From Marinobacter piscis (GTDB taxonomy: Bacteria > Pseudomonadota > Gammaproteobacteria > Pseudomonadales > Oleiphilaceae): a stretch of 64,000 nt of DNA. Position 1 is the first letter of the stretch. Each line of letters opens with the position of its first letter. The notes beneath the pieces are model-generated. The model ran no database searches and had not been told where the DNA came from. It saw only the letters and a program-made list of their open reading frames with translations. The stretch lies in contig NZ_VCGX01000002.1 of assembly GCF_007671655.1 (NCBI RefSeq), forward strand, positions 868,001 to 932,000. The letters are read 5' to 3'. Made by a program: the position numbers and the translations under genes. Below are positions 1 through 9,652 of the stretch, piece by piece.

Positions 1-717
1 GAAGCCGATCGCATGCTGCTGTCCGCTTACCTTCAGCGTTATAACTGCCGATTATTTTATGCAGTAGACGGCCTGGAAGGTATTGAAAAAGCGCGTGCAC
101 TCAATCCGGACCTGATCCTGATGGACTCGGACATGCCCCGCTGCAGCGGTGTAGATGCCTGCAGAATCATCACTCAGGATCCGAACACCAGCAATACCCC
201 GGTCGTATTTATTTCGGGTCTTACCTGGCCGGAGCAACGTATTCGAGGCCTGCTTGCAGGTGCCGTTGATTACATCAACAAGCCTTTTGACTTTGATGAA
301 GTTAAATTGCGTCTGGCTATACACCTCAGAAACCGGACAGCCATGCCGGAACGTGACGAAGGCCAGGCTCACGCAGCACCTTCAGTCAAAAACCGGCATT
401 TTATAGTGTTTCACTCCGCACGCACCCACCTTCTGAAATCACTGTCTGTGACACCACCAATGCAAGAACTGGAAAAGCTGACAGGCACAAACAGCAAACA
501 TCTGAACAGTGCGTTCAGGGCTTGCGCCGGCGTTACTGTTTATCAGTACCTTCGGGAGGAGCGAATGAAAGAAGCCAGAAGTTTACTCCAGCAAACACAG
601 CTTGCCGTGCAGGACATTGCGCTTCAGGTTGGGTTCAGAGACAGCGCAAATTTTGCCACCGCATTCAAAGAGCGGTTTGGGCTCACTCCCAGAGATTTTC
701 GTCAACAGCACAACTGA
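1..717 (+). CDS. Response regulator with AraC-type DNA-binding domain (5' end outside window)
   Basis: The frame is open from base 1, so the true start lies upstream; about 238 residues are visible. The N-terminal part is a CheY-like receiver: the phospho-acceptor Asp is probably in LILMDSDMP, the conserved Thr/Ser position is in VVFISG and the conserved Lys in NKPFD. The C-terminal roughly 90 residues form a double helix-turn-helix of the AraC family (LVHDIALQ-like segment AVQDIALQVGFRDSANF followed by FGLTPRDFR). It is therefore probably a phosphorylation-controlled transcription factor. Only 11 bases separate it from the hybrid histidine kinase downstream, which is the obvious partner. Target genes cannot be read from the sequence. 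Confidence 0.88.
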   Translation, partial: EADRMLLSAYLQRYNCRLFYAVDGLEGIEKARALNPDLILMDSDMPRCSGVDACRIITQDPNTSNTPVVFISGLTWPEQRIRGLLAGAVDYINKPFDFDEVKLRLAIHLRNRTAMPERDEGQAHAAPSVKNRHFIVFHSARTHLLKSLSVTPPMQELEKLTGTNSKHLNSAFRACAGVTVYQYLREERMKEARSLLQQTQLAVQDIALQVGFRDSANFATAFKERFGLTPRDFRQQHN

Positions 718-728
718 TTTCAGGAACC

Positions 729-3203
729 ATGTTTTTGAGCTACAGCAATTGGACGGCAGCACTTGCCGCAGTTATCACAACGCTTTGCCTTTTCCTGTCA
801 TCAATTGCTCTGGCCGACAGCCTCGGTTCAAACGCATCTATCGATCTGGCTGAAGTTCCTGACAGCAGTGAACTGACCGGCGCTATGCTCGCAGTTTCCG
901 GTAACAAAAGCATTCAAACACTGAGTGATGCACGTGAAGCAACAGGGTGGATACAGCCAGGCAAAGACACTCTGGATGCGCCCCGCCAGCACACGACAAC
1001 CTGGTTAAAAGCTGTATTGCATAACAGCAGTGATCAGCCGCTGATTCGCTGGCTGGTTCTGGAGCCCTGGCGGTTAAATCAGGTAGATGCTTTTTTTCTC
1101 AATCCGGAGACCGGCGAAGTCCTCCGGCAGAAAACCACAGGGCTGGCAGTCCCGCTTCAGGAACGTTCCGTCAGCAATGGTAAAACCGTCATCCCGGTGC
1201 AGCTCAATGCCGGTGAAACTCAACAGCTGTTCATGAAAATTTACAGCGACAGCCTGCCTTTTATCAGCGTAAAAAACTGGGACCCTGTCTCCTATTCCCA
1301 ACACATCAATGCCAACCGAATATTCCAGGTCGCTCTGTTTGCCGGCATAATCATGCTACTGGTGATCCTGGTTCTACAGTTCAACGTAAGCCTGATGGTG
1401 ACTGGCACATGGCTGTTGATGGCTTTTGTTTTGGAGGCAGAAAAGAATGGTTTTTTCAGTAACTATCTACTGAGCTTTCTTGAAAATTACTCTTTCAACC
1501 TGAGAACTTTTGCGTGGATATTCACCGAACAGCTGTTCCTGGTCACCTCCGTTTTCTTGCTGGGGCTGAACAAGAGCCGAGGCTGGCGAATTTTTCTCGT
1601 ACTGACAGCAATTCCGGCATTCATCATGGCTGGCCTCACCTTCGTACTTGATGGTGTCAGTATCCGGAACCTGGGAATTCTGCTCACCGGCCTGTATGCA
1701 TCCAGCTGGTTGTTTATGATCAGGCCCGCCCTTCGCACCCGATATACCGGGCAACTCGCCATACTGCTTCTGCTGTCAATTTACTGGGCCATTTCGGTTT
1801 TTCTTCTGGTCGGTTATACGTTCAATTTTTATTACACCTCCGCCTTCACGGCGGCCAGGATTTATATCGAGATTGCAGTGGCGCTGGCCCTGATACTTAC
1901 CTATAGCTGGCAACAGAAATACCTTATCAAAAGAGCCACGCAGGCACTGAATATTCAGAGAGCCAAAAGCCGGCAGGCTCTGGAGCAGGCCGTCAAAGAT
2001 CGTACCGAAGACCTGAACAGTGCCCTCGAAACGGCCCGTAAAGCCAGCCAGGCAAAAGTAAACTTCCTGGGACAGGTGACCCATGACTTAAGGTCACCGT
2101 TAACGTCCATTCTGGGTTACGCGCAACTTCAGGCCGCAAACTCAGTAAGTGCCCAAAAAGCAACGCAGGTGATTCAGGACCGGGCGCTGTATATGAAAGA
2201 CCTGATCGACGGTCTGGTCGATTATGCCCGCGACCTGACAGAGAACGATGAGCTACAGGATATTTACCTGATCGCCTTTATTGACAATCTGGTCAATCAC
2301 GCCCATATCATTGCCAGCAAGCAAAACAACCGCTTTCAGCTTAAAATCGAAACCGACCTTCCTACGGTTATTCGCTGCAGTAGCAAACAATTGCAGCGCA
2401 TTTTGCTCAACCTCCTGGACAATGCTGCCAAGTACACAACGAATGGCCGCTTTTCTTTATCCGTTGCTGTCACCGGCAACACCAACCAGAAGCAATCGCT
2501 TGTCTTTCGTGTAAGTGATACAGGTCAGGGTATTCCTGCCGAACAGCTAGAAAAAATTTACACGCCGTTTTATCAGGGCTCTGGCAGTAACCCAGGAGCC
2601 GGGCTGGGGCTGGCAATCTGCTTTGAGCTGGTCGACAACATGGCCGGAAGCCTGGAGCTGGAAAGCGAGCCCGGCAAAGGAACAATAGCCACTTGCACAA
2701 TTCCCTACGTGGCCGGAGACGAGCAGCTTGCCCCAACGTGCCTGCCGGCGACACAGGATTTACTGCCTGTGTTTGATGCTCACGGCCAAAAAGCCCTGAT
2801 TGTTGAAGACTCATCACAAGTGAGAGAGCTATTGGACAGGGAGCTCACGGACATAGGCTATGAAACCAGGCTTTTTGCAACCGCAGAAGCGTTTGCGGCA
2901 ACTGTAAACAGCACCCGTAAAGCACCCGGGGTGATTATTACAGACTACTATCTGCCAGACGGCTCCGGCTCCGATGTACTTCGCATTGCGCAAGCCCAAT
3001 GGCCGGATGTGCCTGTTATCCTGCTTTCTGCGACACAAAATAATCATCCCGGGCTTGGTGCAAGTGCTTCAGAGCGCTTTAACGCCTGTCTGCCAAAACC
3101 GATTGACCTGCTGGAGCTTCGCTTCACGTTGGCAGAGCTTTGCAACCTGTCCCCGGAATCCTATAGCGAGGACACTGCCTACGGTGACTTACAAACCAAA
3201 TAA
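729..3203 (+). CDS. Hybrid histidine kinase with 7TM-DISM sensor and C-terminal receiver
   Basis: I start this 824-residue protein at the ATG at 729, preceded by CAGGAACC and followed by a signal peptide ending near SSIALA; the open frame extends further upstream, but that part overlaps the preceding regulator. Order of domains: periplasmic 7TMR-DISMED2-like region (about 35-190), seven hydrophobic segments of the 7TM-DISM type (about 198-398), a coiled coil (400-440), HisKA with HDLRSPLTS (His452), HATPase with NLLDNAAKY, DTGQGIP and GAGLGLAI, then a receiver with likely Asp739 (IITDYYLPDG) and Lys790. DISM sensors are thought to bind carbohydrate-like or other small ligands; the ligand here is unknown. 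It probably signals to the RR/AraC protein just upstream. Confidence 0.88.
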   Translation: MFLSYSNWTAALAAVITTLCLFLSSIALADSLGSNASIDLAEVPDSSELTGAMLAVSGNKSIQTLSDAREATGWIQPGKDTLDAPRQHTTTWLKAVLHNSSDQPLIRWLVLEPWRLNQVDAFFLNPETGEVLRQKTTGLAVPLQERSVSNGKTVIPVQLNAGETQQLFMKIYSDSLPFISVKNWDPVSYSQHINANRIFQVALFAGIIMLLVILVLQFNVSLMVTGTWLLMAFVLEAEKNGFFSNYLLSFLENYSFNLRTFAWIFTEQLFLVTSVFLLGLNKSRGWRIFLVLTAIPAFIMAGLTFVLDGVSIRNLGILLTGLYASSWLFMIRPALRTRYTGQLAILLLLSIYWAISVFLLVGYTFNFYYTSAFTAARIYIEIAVALALILTYSWQQKYLIKRATQALNIQRAKSRQALEQAVKDRTEDLNSALETARKASQAKVNFLGQVTHDLRSPLTSILGYAQLQAANSVSAQKATQVIQDRALYMKDLIDGLVDYARDLTENDELQDIYLIAFIDNLVNHAHIIASKQNNRFQLKIETDLPTVIRCSSKQLQRILLNLLDNAAKYTTNGRFSLSVAVTGNTNQKQSLVFRVSDTGQGIPAEQLEKIYTPFYQGSGSNPGAGLGLAICFELVDNMAGSLELESEPGKGTIATCTIPYVAGDEQLAPTCLPATQDLLPVFDAHGQKALIVEDSSQVRELLDRELTDIGYETRLFATAEAFAATVNSTRKAPGVIITDYYLPDGSGSDVLRIAQAQWPDVPVILLSATQNNHPGLGASASERFNACLPKPIDLLELRFTLAELCNLSPESYSEDTAYGDLQTK

Positions 3204-3295
3204 CCATCAGAATAATCCGATAATCCAAAGGGGTGTGCTTTCCTGATAGAATCGCTCCTCTATTCGCGTCTTATTAAGCAATAAACGACCAGAAA

Positions 3296-4360
3296 ATGAG
3301 CAAACAACCACCGTTAGATTCCCCTGAAAGCAGCCTTTCAACGACCGGGCAGCCTGGCGCACAACCGTCCAGACGCTTCTGCGTTGCGCCAATGATGGAC
3401 TGGACCACCCCACATTACCGTTATTTTGCCCGTTTGCTCAGCAGGCACACGCTGCTCTATACAGAAATGGTCACCACAGGGGCGCTGATTCACGGTGATA
3501 CCGAGCGCTTACTGCGCCATAATGCGGCTGAATACCCACTGGCTCTTCAGCTTGGTGGCAGTGATCCCGGGGAGCTCGCTCATTGCGCGCGTCTGGCTGA
3601 GCAGTACGGTTTCAGTGAGGTAAACCTGAACATTGGCTGCCCCAGTGACCGGGTCCAGAACAATATGATCGGCGCCTGCCTGATGGAGCACCCGGATAAA
3701 GTGGCAGAAGGTGTACGGGCCATGATCGAAGCCACGCACCTGCCGGTAACGGTTAAGCACCGTATTGGTATTAATGGCCGGGAGTCCTGGGAAGACCTGT
3801 GCGAGTTTGTAGATAAAGTCAGTGCAGCCGGCTGTCGCACGTTCATTGTGCATGCGCGCATTGCGGTTCTGGAAGGTCTGAGCCCGAAGGAAAACCGGGA
3901 CATTCCGCCCCTGAAATACAACTGGGTATACCAGCTGAAGCAGAAGTACCCGCATCTTGAGATTATTATCAACGGCGGTATCAAAACCTTCAGTGAATGT
4001 CATGAGCACCTGCAACACACAGATGGTGTGATGCTTGGGCGTGAGGCCTATCATAACCCCTGGCTGCTGGCCGGAGTGGACCCGGCGTTCTTTAATTCGG
4101 AAACACCTGTGACTTCACGTCATGAAGCGCTGAAAGCGATGTACCCGTTTATTCAGAGCGAACTGGACCGGGGTGTTTTTCTCGGCCATATAACGCGACA
4201 CCTGCTGGGCCTTTTTCACGGTATGCCCGGCGGTCGCCAGTTCCGGCGCCATATCAGCGAAAACGCCCATAAGCCCGGAGCAGGCCTGGAAGTGGTTCAG
4301 ACAGCTCTGGACAAAGTCAGGCTACCCCGGACGCAAACAGAGGCTGCCACCAGCGTCTGA
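3296..4360 (+). CDS. dusA: tRNA-dihydrouridine(20/20a) synthase DusA
   Basis: This FMN-dependent enzyme reduces uridine to dihydrouridine in the tRNA D-loop. The 354-residue protein has the family signatures: APMMDWT near the start of the barrel, [12 protein letters not shown], the GACLM segment holding the expected catalytic Cys, VKHRIGING and [12 protein letters not shown]. Length and motifs agree with the DusA branch rather than DusB or DusC. The first 25 residues or so are poorly conserved and Ser/Pro-rich, so a later start is possible, but no better ATG with a ribosome site is visible. It is monocistronic as far as I can see and lies upstream of tal, the order I recall from Pseudomonas. 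Confidence 0.95.
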   Translation: MSKQPPLDSPESSLSTTGQPGAQPSRRFCVAPMMDWTTPHYRYFARLLSRHTLLYTEMVTTGALIHGDTERLLRHNAAEYPLALQLGGSDPGELAHCARLAEQYGFSEVNLNIGCPSDRVQNNMIGACLMEHPDKVAEGVRAMIEATHLPVTVKHRIGINGRESWEDLCEFVDKVSAAGCRTFIVHARIAVLEGLSPKENRDIPPLKYNWVYQLKQKYPHLEIIINGGIKTFSECHEHLQHTDGVMLGREAYHNPWLLAGVDPAFFNSETPVTSRHEALKAMYPFIQSELDRGVFLGHITRHLLGLFHGMPGGRQFRRHISENAHKPGAGLEVVQTALDKVRLPRTQTEAATSV

Positions 4361-4405
4361 ATGCAACATTAACGCATAATTGCGGCCCTCTAACCTTTTG
4401 CTGTC

Positions 4406-4434
4406 TTGTCCCGACCTTTGCAGCCCGTTATTGT
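4406..4434 (+). promoter_or_regulatory. Possible sigma-70 promoter for tal
   Basis: TTGTCC and TATTGT are separated by 17 bases, each matching four of six consensus positions, about 65 bases before the tal start. The dusA-tal gap of 140 bases holds nothing else I can name. Confidence 0.33.
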
Positions 4435-4500
4435 AGAAGCACAGCCCGCACCCGGGAACTGGGTGTGCAGACAACAATATCAATCAGGATGACATCGCAA

Positions 4501-5469
4501 ATGACCAACAAGCTTGAGCAACTGAAAACCATGACCACTGTGGTGGCAGATACAGGCGACCTGGATGCCATTGCCCAATGGCGGCCCCAGGATGCCACCA
4601 CCAACCCCTCGCTGCTGCTCAAGGCGGCGGCATCTGAGGCCTATCGGCCCATGCTTGAACGTGCCGTAACCATGGCTCGCAGGCAGGGTGGCTCGGATGC
4701 TGAACAGTTAAGCCGGGCAACCGATATACTGGCAGTTCTGGCGGGTCAGGAAATACTCGGTCTGATACCGGGCGTGGTGTCCACTGAGGTCGATGCGCGC
4801 TTGTCATTTGATACCGACGCCACGGTCAAGCGGGCGCGCCGTCTGATAGAACTCTATGACCAGCAAGGTGTGGACACCAGCCGGGTTCTGATCAAGATTG
4901 CCTCCACCTGGGAAGGCATTCGCGCGGCCGAGATTCTTGAGCAGGAAGGCATCCGCTGTAACCTCACCCTTTTATTCTCGTTTGCTCAGGCGGTTGCCTG
5001 CGCTCAGGCAGGCGCCTACCTGGTGTCGCCGTTTGTTGGCCGTATACTGGACTGGCACCTTGCCAACAGCGGCCGGGACCACTTCCCGGCAGCCGAAGAT
5101 CCGGGTGTACTCTCGGTTGCCCGGATCTATAATTACTACAAGGCCAATCGATTCAGCACTGTGGTTATGGGAGCCAGCTTCCGTAACAAGCAAGAAATCG
5201 AAATGCTGGCAGGCTGTGACCGCCTCACCATAAGCCCGGCGCTGCTGCAGGAACTGCAGGACGATCAGGGCACGCTACAACAACAACTGTCGGCGGCGAG
5301 TGCCACCTCACAAAATGGCGTCGGAGTGATGGATGAAAAGCGTTTTCGCTGGGAGCTCAATGAAGACGCCATGACCACAGAGAAGCTTGCAGATGGTATC
5401 CGCCGGTTCACGGCCGACCAGATTGAGCTGGAAGCCCGGGTCCGTCAGCTGGCTGCCAGAGCGGCCTGA
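4501..5469 (+). CDS. tal: Transaldolase
   Basis: Transaldolase moves a dihydroxyacetone unit between sugar phosphates in the non-oxidative pentose phosphate pathway. I place the start at 4501, not at the in-frame ATG at 4465, because the protein then begins [20 protein letters not shown], lining up with E. coli TalB, and AGGATG lies about ten bases upstream. The 322-residue protein carries [22 protein letters not shown], the Schiff-base lysine segment [23 protein letters not shown] and VGRILDW. Its length matches the TalA/TalB class. A possible promoter lies at 4406-4434. Confidence 0.96.
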   Translation: MTNKLEQLKTMTTVVADTGDLDAIAQWRPQDATTNPSLLLKAAASEAYRPMLERAVTMARRQGGSDAEQLSRATDILAVLAGQEILGLIPGVVSTEVDARLSFDTDATVKRARRLIELYDQQGVDTSRVLIKIASTWEGIRAAEILEQEGIRCNLTLLFSFAQAVACAQAGAYLVSPFVGRILDWHLANSGRDHFPAAEDPGVLSVARIYNYYKANRFSTVVMGASFRNKQEIEMLAGCDRLTISPALLQELQDDQGTLQQQLSAASATSQNGVGVMDEKRFRWELNEDAMTTEKLADGIRRFTADQIELEARVRQLAARAA

Positions 5470-5524
5470 TACACAGAGTGCGATTTAATGCACTTTTAAT
5501 GCACACCAATGATCGTATCGGATT

Positions 5525-5974
5525 ATGATTGAAAGTCTGAAAAACCTGTTCAGCGCTCCGGAAGCGGAGCCGAACCAGCCTGGCCCCCATCAGTTTGCGG
5601 TTGCAGCAACCGCATTGATGGTTCAGCTTGCGCGGGTTGATAACGACGAAGATGAGCGTGAACTTCAGGCGATTGTAGAAGCAGCAATAAAGGCCCACGG
5701 GGTATCGCGAAAAGAAGCAGAAGATATCCTTGCAGACGCACTATCCCACGCAGATGATGCCACATCCTTGTACGAGTTTACCGGGCAAATCAATGAGCAT
5801 CTGAACCAGGAGCGCAAACAGGCGCTGCTGGAAAGTATCTGGATGGTTGCCCTGGCGGATGAGCGCGTGGACAAGTACGAAGAACATCTTATTCGCCGTA
5901 TTGCAGACCTGCTACACCTTAACCACCGGGAGTTCGTCCAGGCCCGGCACCGGGCAGAGAGTGCGGGCGCTTAG
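5525..5974 (+). CDS. TerB-like (tellurite-resistance TerB family) protein
   Basis: This 149-residue, all-helical, acidic protein has the TerB-family pattern: two repeated halves with LARVDNDEDERE and VALADERVDKYEE, each a run of acidic residues likely to bind a divalent metal. There is no signal peptide or membrane segment, so it should be cytoplasmic. The family name comes from tellurite-resistance operons, but standalone copies such as this one usually have no tested role and I assign none. It sits 55 bases after tal and 26 bases before the DAHP-synthase-like gene, so it may share their transcript. Confidence 0.8.
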   Translation: MIESLKNLFSAPEAEPNQPGPHQFAVAATALMVQLARVDNDEDERELQAIVEAAIKAHGVSRKEAEDILADALSHADDATSLYEFTGQINEHLNQERKQALLESIWMVALADERVDKYEEHLIRRIADLLHLNHREFVQARHRAESAGA

Positions 5975-6000
5975 CCGGTACATATAATAAAGGAGCACCC

Positions 6001-7128
6001 ATGCTAGCCATTCTTCACCCGGATACCCCTCTGGACGGCGACGCCTACCGCCAGACAATGCATTATCTGGAACATCTGCCGGGGGTATCTGTACGGGTAC
6101 ACGAGATACAGGGCGCTAGCCAGCGCCTGACTGAAATATACCTGCTGGGCGACACCAAACCGCTCAACAAGGAGGAGATTGAAGCCCTTCCTGCGGTTGA
6201 GCGCGCCATACGTATCTCTGAAGATTACCGCATTCTGGGCCGCCACCGGGATGACAACCGGCAAACCGGTTTCCATTACAATGGTGTGGACTTCAACCAG
6301 TCCGGCCTCAATGTGTTTGCCGGGCTTTGCGCCGTGGATACGCCCGAGCATGTGGAAGCAATGCTGCAGGCGCTGGAAGATAATGGTCAGGTATGTACCC
6401 GCATGGGGGCCTACAAGCCCCGCACCAACCCTTATTCTTTCCAGGGGCACGGCAAAGGATGTCTGCCCTGGGTGTTTGAAAAAGCTGGTAAACACGGCAT
6501 TAAAGTGGTGGCTATGGAAATTACCCATGAAAGCCACATTGAAGAAATTGATACCTGTCTGGAAAAACTGGGACGACCCACCGGCGTTATGCTGCAGGTG
6601 GGCACCCGCAACACTCAGAACTTTGAGCTTCTGAAAGCCATTGGCCGGCAGAGAACCTACCCGGTTCTGCTCAAGCGCGGCTTTGGCATTACCCTGAATG
6701 AGTCCCTCAACGCGGCGGAATACCTGGCCAGTGAAGGCAACGCCAATGTTATTTTCTGCCTGCGTGGTATGAAAACCGAGGCTGGCCAGCCCCACCGGAA
6801 CATGGTGGATTTCGCCCATGTACCAGCGGTCAAGCGCCTTACCCGCATGCCGGTCTGCGTCGATCCTTCGCACTCTGTGGGCACCCGGGCAAAATCCCCG
6901 GAAGGCATTCTGGATGTGATGCATGCAACTGCCCAGGGCGTGATTGCAGGCGCCAACATGGTGCTGGTGGACTTCCACCCCAAGCCGGAAAAAGCGCTGG
7001 TCGACGGGCCTCAGGCACTCTTGATGAACGAATTGCCGGCGTACCTGGAAGACATACAGCTGTGCCACGACACCTGGAAAAAGCGCCAGGCTATTTACCA
7101 ACGTTTAAGAGGTGAAACACCCGAATGA
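6001..7128 (+). CDS. Divergent class I (I-beta-like) DAHP synthase
   Basis: DAHP synthase condenses phosphoenolpyruvate and erythrose 4-phosphate at the entry of the shikimate pathway. The 375-residue protein has an N-terminal ferredoxin-like domain (about 1-90) like type I-beta enzymes, then the barrel with GAYKPRTNPYSFQG, GTRNTQNF, VLLKRGFG, DPSHS and KALVDG. Several positions differ from the family: GPCSVE is replaced by GLCAVD (the metal-binding Cys is kept), the metal-ligand Glu of VEVHP is Asp (VDFHP), and CERG is CLRG. It may be an active variant or an enzyme with a shifted substrate. AGGAG lies six bases before the ATG, and its stop overlaps the next start (ATGA). Confidence 0.8.
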   Translation: MLAILHPDTPLDGDAYRQTMHYLEHLPGVSVRVHEIQGASQRLTEIYLLGDTKPLNKEEIEALPAVERAIRISEDYRILGRHRDDNRQTGFHYNGVDFNQSGLNVFAGLCAVDTPEHVEAMLQALEDNGQVCTRMGAYKPRTNPYSFQGHGKGCLPWVFEKAGKHGIKVVAMEITHESHIEEIDTCLEKLGRPTGVMLQVGTRNTQNFELLKAIGRQRTYPVLLKRGFGITLNESLNAAEYLASEGNANVIFCLRGMKTEAGQPHRNMVDFAHVPAVKRLTRMPVCVDPSHSVGTRAKSPEGILDVMHATAQGVIAGANMVLVDFHPKPEKALVDGPQALLMNELPAYLEDIQLCHDTWKKRQAIYQRLRGETPE

Positions 7129-7919
7129 TTGTCTACGGACACCGGGGGGCAAAAGGTGAAGCCCCCGAGAACACCCTGCCCGGCTTTCGCTTTGCTTACG
7201 GGCAGGGAGTGCGGCATTTTGAGCTGGATCTGGTGCTGTCCAAAGATGGCGTACCGGTACTGCTGCACGACCTGACAGTCGATCGCACTACTGAAAGCAA
7301 AGGCAATGTCAGCCAGTATACGGCTGCAGAGCTCGCAGCCATGGATACCCGCCCGAAAACACGGGCATGGCCGGTAAAGGCGGGTATTCCCTCGCTGGAA
7401 GCGTTTCTGGATGAGTTTGAGGACCTTGAGCATGTGCAACTTGAGGTCAAAAAAGACAGCCGTGCCAGACTGAACATCCTCTGCAACCGGTTAACCGAAA
7501 TTATTCAGCGTCGCAACCTCTATCAGACGACAGCGGTTACCTCATCGGACACCTGGCTTCTGCGGGAAATAAGCAGGCGCAACACCCGCATCCGAACGGG
7601 CCTGGTTGCAGAAAGGCGCTTCCCCAAACCTCTCGGACTGGCTGTGCGCTCCGGATGTGACTACCTTTGTATTAACTGGAAGTTGTGCTCACCGGCTCTT
7701 GTGGAAAGCGCCAGGCGCAAAGGTATCCATGTGTCCTGCTGGACAGTTAATGGTATTCAGGACATGCTCAAGCTGGAAACCATGGGGGTCGACAGCGTCA
7801 TTACAGATTATCCTACAAGCACTCTTTTGTACTTTGATAACCGTGCACGTTCTGGTCTGCTGCTGCCTGAGCGGGAGGAAAACATCGTGGCGGGCAACGC
7901 TTCCTTGCCCGCCAGCTGA
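7125..7919 (+). CDS. Glycerophosphodiester phosphodiesterase
   Basis: Members of this family hydrolyse glycerophosphodiesters to glycerol 3-phosphate and an alcohol. The 264-residue protein starts with the family signature YGHRGAKGEAPENT (catalytic His), followed by ELDLVLSKDGVPVLLHD with the metal-binding acidic residues and second catalytic His, and ends with SCWTVN and VDSVITDYP. There is no signal peptide, so it resembles the cytoplasmic UgpQ type more than periplasmic GlpQ. It overlaps the upstream gene by four bases and is convergent with sthA, with only 17 bases between the two stop codons. Confidence 0.92.
   Translation: MIVYGHRGAKGEAPENTLPGFRFAYGQGVRHFELDLVLSKDGVPVLLHDLTVDRTTESKGNVSQYTAAELAAMDTRPKTRAWPVKAGIPSLEAFLDEFEDLEHVQLEVKKDSRARLNILCNRLTEIIQRRNLYQTTAVTSSDTWLLREISRRNTRIRTGLVAERRFPKPLGLAVRSGCDYLCINWKLCSPALVESARRKGIHVSCWTVNGIQDMLKLETMGVDSVITDYPTSTLLYFDNRARSGLLLPEREENIVAGNASLPAS
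7889..7913 (-). terminator. Possible terminator for sthA, inside the end of the phosphodiesterase gene
   Basis: GGCGGGCAA and TTGCCCGCC form a perfect nine-base-pair stem with a seven-base loop. Read on the minus strand it follows the sthA stop by 23 bases and is followed, after five bases, by TTTT. The T-run is short, so termination there is not certain. On the plus strand no T-run follows it. Confidence 0.38.
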
Positions 7920-7936
7920 AGCTGGGCCAGCCCGGA

Positions 7937-9328
7937 TCAGAAAATCCGGTTGAGCCCGTTCAACGCCGCAACCCGATACGCTTCCGCCATGGTCGGGTAA
8001 TTAAACGTTGTATTGATGAAGTAGTTGAGCGAGTTGGCCTCACCCTCCTGGTTCATGATGGCCTGGCCGATGTGAACAATCTCGGCCGCCTGGTCACCAA
8101 AACAGTGTATACCCAGAATCTGCCGTGTTTCACGATGGAACAGTATCTTCAGCATACCCACCGCTTCACCGGTAATCTGAGCCCGGGCAAGGTCCTTGAA
8201 AAACGCCTGCCCCACTTCATAGGGCACCTTGGCCTCTGTCAGTTCCCTTTCGGTTTTGCCTACGGAGCTGATTTCCGGAATCGTATAAATGCCGGTGGGC
8301 ACATCGGTGACAAACCTGAAGTAATCATCTTCTACAATATCAGAAGACGCCGAACGGCCCTGGTCATAGGCAGCACTTGCCAGACTGGGCCAGCCGATCA
8401 CATCCCCCACCGCATAGATGTTTTCAACTTCCGTGAGGTAATGCTCATCAACGGACAGCTGCCCACGGCTATTCGGTACCAGCCCGATATTCTCAAGCGC
8501 CAGCTTGTCGGTGTTCCCCGTACGGCCGTTGCACCACAAAAATGCATCGGCGCGGATCTTCTTGCCGGATTGCAGAGACAGAACCACACCGTGGTCATCA
8601 CCATCTACCGACTCGTACTGTTCATTATGGCGAACAAGTACACCGTTATTACGCAGGTGATAACTCAGCGCATCGGAAATCTCGTCATCAAGAAACGACA
8701 GCAGGCGGCTACCCGGGTTGATCAGGTCAACTTTTACACCGAGCCCGGCAAAAATAGACGCATACTCGGAGCCAATAACACCTGCGCCGTAAATAATCAG
8801 CGTGCGCGGTGTATGGGACAGATTCAGGATGGTGTCCGAGTTGTAAATCCGGTGATGGCGGAAATCGACATCCGGCGGCAGATAAGGCCGTGAGCCGGTG
8901 GCAATGATTACCTGCTTGAAGTACAGAGTCTCCAGGGAGTTATTGCCACGCACTTCCAGCCGGTTCCCATCAATGAATTGGGCACGGCCGTTGATGCGAT
9001 CGACACGGTTACGGGAGTAGAACTGGGTTCTCAGCTTTACCTGCTTGCCAATCACTTTCTGGGCATTCTGCAACACCTGAGGGAATGAAAACCAGCGAGG
9101 CTCGCCGATATCCCGGAACATCTGATTGGTGTTAAAAGTAATGATCTGCTTGACTGAATGCCGCAACGCTTTCGAAGGAATCGTGCCCCAGTGGGTACAG
9201 TTTCCTCCCACTGTCGGTTTATCGTCTACCATGGCAACACGCTTGCCATGCTTCGTCGCATTCATTGCTGCACCTTCTCCGGAAGGTCCAGCACCGATAA
9301 CGACAACATCATAATGATGTTCCGCCAT
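7937..9328 (-). CDS. sthA: Soluble (energy-independent) pyridine nucleotide transhydrogenase
   Basis: SthA is a cytoplasmic FAD enzyme that exchanges reducing equivalents between NADPH and NAD+. The 463-residue protein has the N-terminal FAD site [15 protein letters not shown], the redox-region sequence [15 protein letters not shown] with the second active-site Cys replaced by Thr (as is normal for SthA and unlike lipoamide dehydrogenase), a second dinucleotide site ([15 protein letters not shown]), the FAD loop [14 protein letters not shown], and a C-terminal dimerisation domain. AGGAG lies eleven bases before the ATG. It follows nqrM by 61 bases on the same strand. Confidence 0.95.
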   Translation of the reverse strand: MAEHHYDVVVIGAGPSGEGAAMNATKHGKRVAMVDDKPTVGGNCTHWGTIPSKALRHSVKQIITFNTNQMFRDIGEPRWFSFPQVLQNAQKVIGKQVKLRTQFYSRNRVDRINGRAQFIDGNRLEVRGNNSLETLYFKQVIIATGSRPYLPPDVDFRHHRIYNSDTILNLSHTPRTLIIYGAGVIGSEYASIFAGLGVKVDLINPGSRLLSFLDDEISDALSYHLRNNGVLVRHNEQYESVDGDDHGVVLSLQSGKKIRADAFLWCNGRTGNTDKLALENIGLVPNSRGQLSVDEHYLTEVENIYAVGDVIGWPSLASAAYDQGRSASSDIVEDDYFRFVTDVPTGIYTIPEISSVGKTERELTEAKVPYEVGQAFFKDLARAQITGEAVGMLKILFHRETRQILGIHCFGDQAAEIVHIGQAIMNQEGEANSLNYFINTTFNYPTMAEAYRVAALNGLNRIF

Positions 9329-9389
9329 ACGCGCAGTAACTCCTTATCTACGTCTGAAAATTTGTAGTTATCCGAACCTGCCCAGGGGC

Positions 9390-9641
9390 TTAGCGCGTAC
9401 GTTCTGTGCTGGCTGCATCATAAGCCAGGCTTTCAGGCGCTGCCGCTTCCGAGGCGACGCGCTGGTTCTCTTCCTCACATTTCTGGGTATTGCCGCCGCA
9501 GATATCGCAGGATGCACTGAGACCCAGTGCGCCAATACCCCCACAGGTGCCACTGATTGGCTTACGGCCGAAGATCACACCCACGGACATGGCAGTAACC
9601 AGCAAAACCACAATCATAAAAACCAGGAGAAAGGTACCCAT
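9390..9641 (-). CDS. nqrM: Na+-NQR maturation protein NqrM
   Basis: NqrM is required to assemble the iron centre lying between NqrD and NqrE. The 83-residue protein has one N-terminal membrane helix (about 4-25) followed by the family's cysteine pattern: GTCGGIGALG and CDICGGN, four Cys in all that probably bind iron. The remaining tail is Glu/Ala-rich. The gene sits eleven bases after apbE at the end of the nqr operon, the usual place. AGAGGTG precedes the ATG. Confidence 0.93.
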   Translation of the reverse strand: MGTFLLVFMIVVLLVTAMSVGVIFGRKPISGTCGGIGALGLSASCDICGGNTQKCEEENQRVASEAAAPESLAYDAASTERTR

Positions 9642-9652
9642 AGTGCCACCTC

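Noticed and set aside
5525..5974. TerB-like gene as part of a tellurite-resistance or phage-defence island
   Set aside because: No other ter genes or mobile elements are near; it lies among housekeeping genes.
6004..7101. A 365-codon open frame on the minus strand opposite the DAHP-synthase-like gene
   Set aside because: It mirrors the whole coding gene, contains no family motif and lacks a ribosome site.
7912..7925. Small stem CCAGC-TGAA-GCTGG at the phosphodiesterase stop codon
   Set aside because: Only five base pairs and no T-run on the plus strand; the longer stem just before it is the better candidate, on the other strand.
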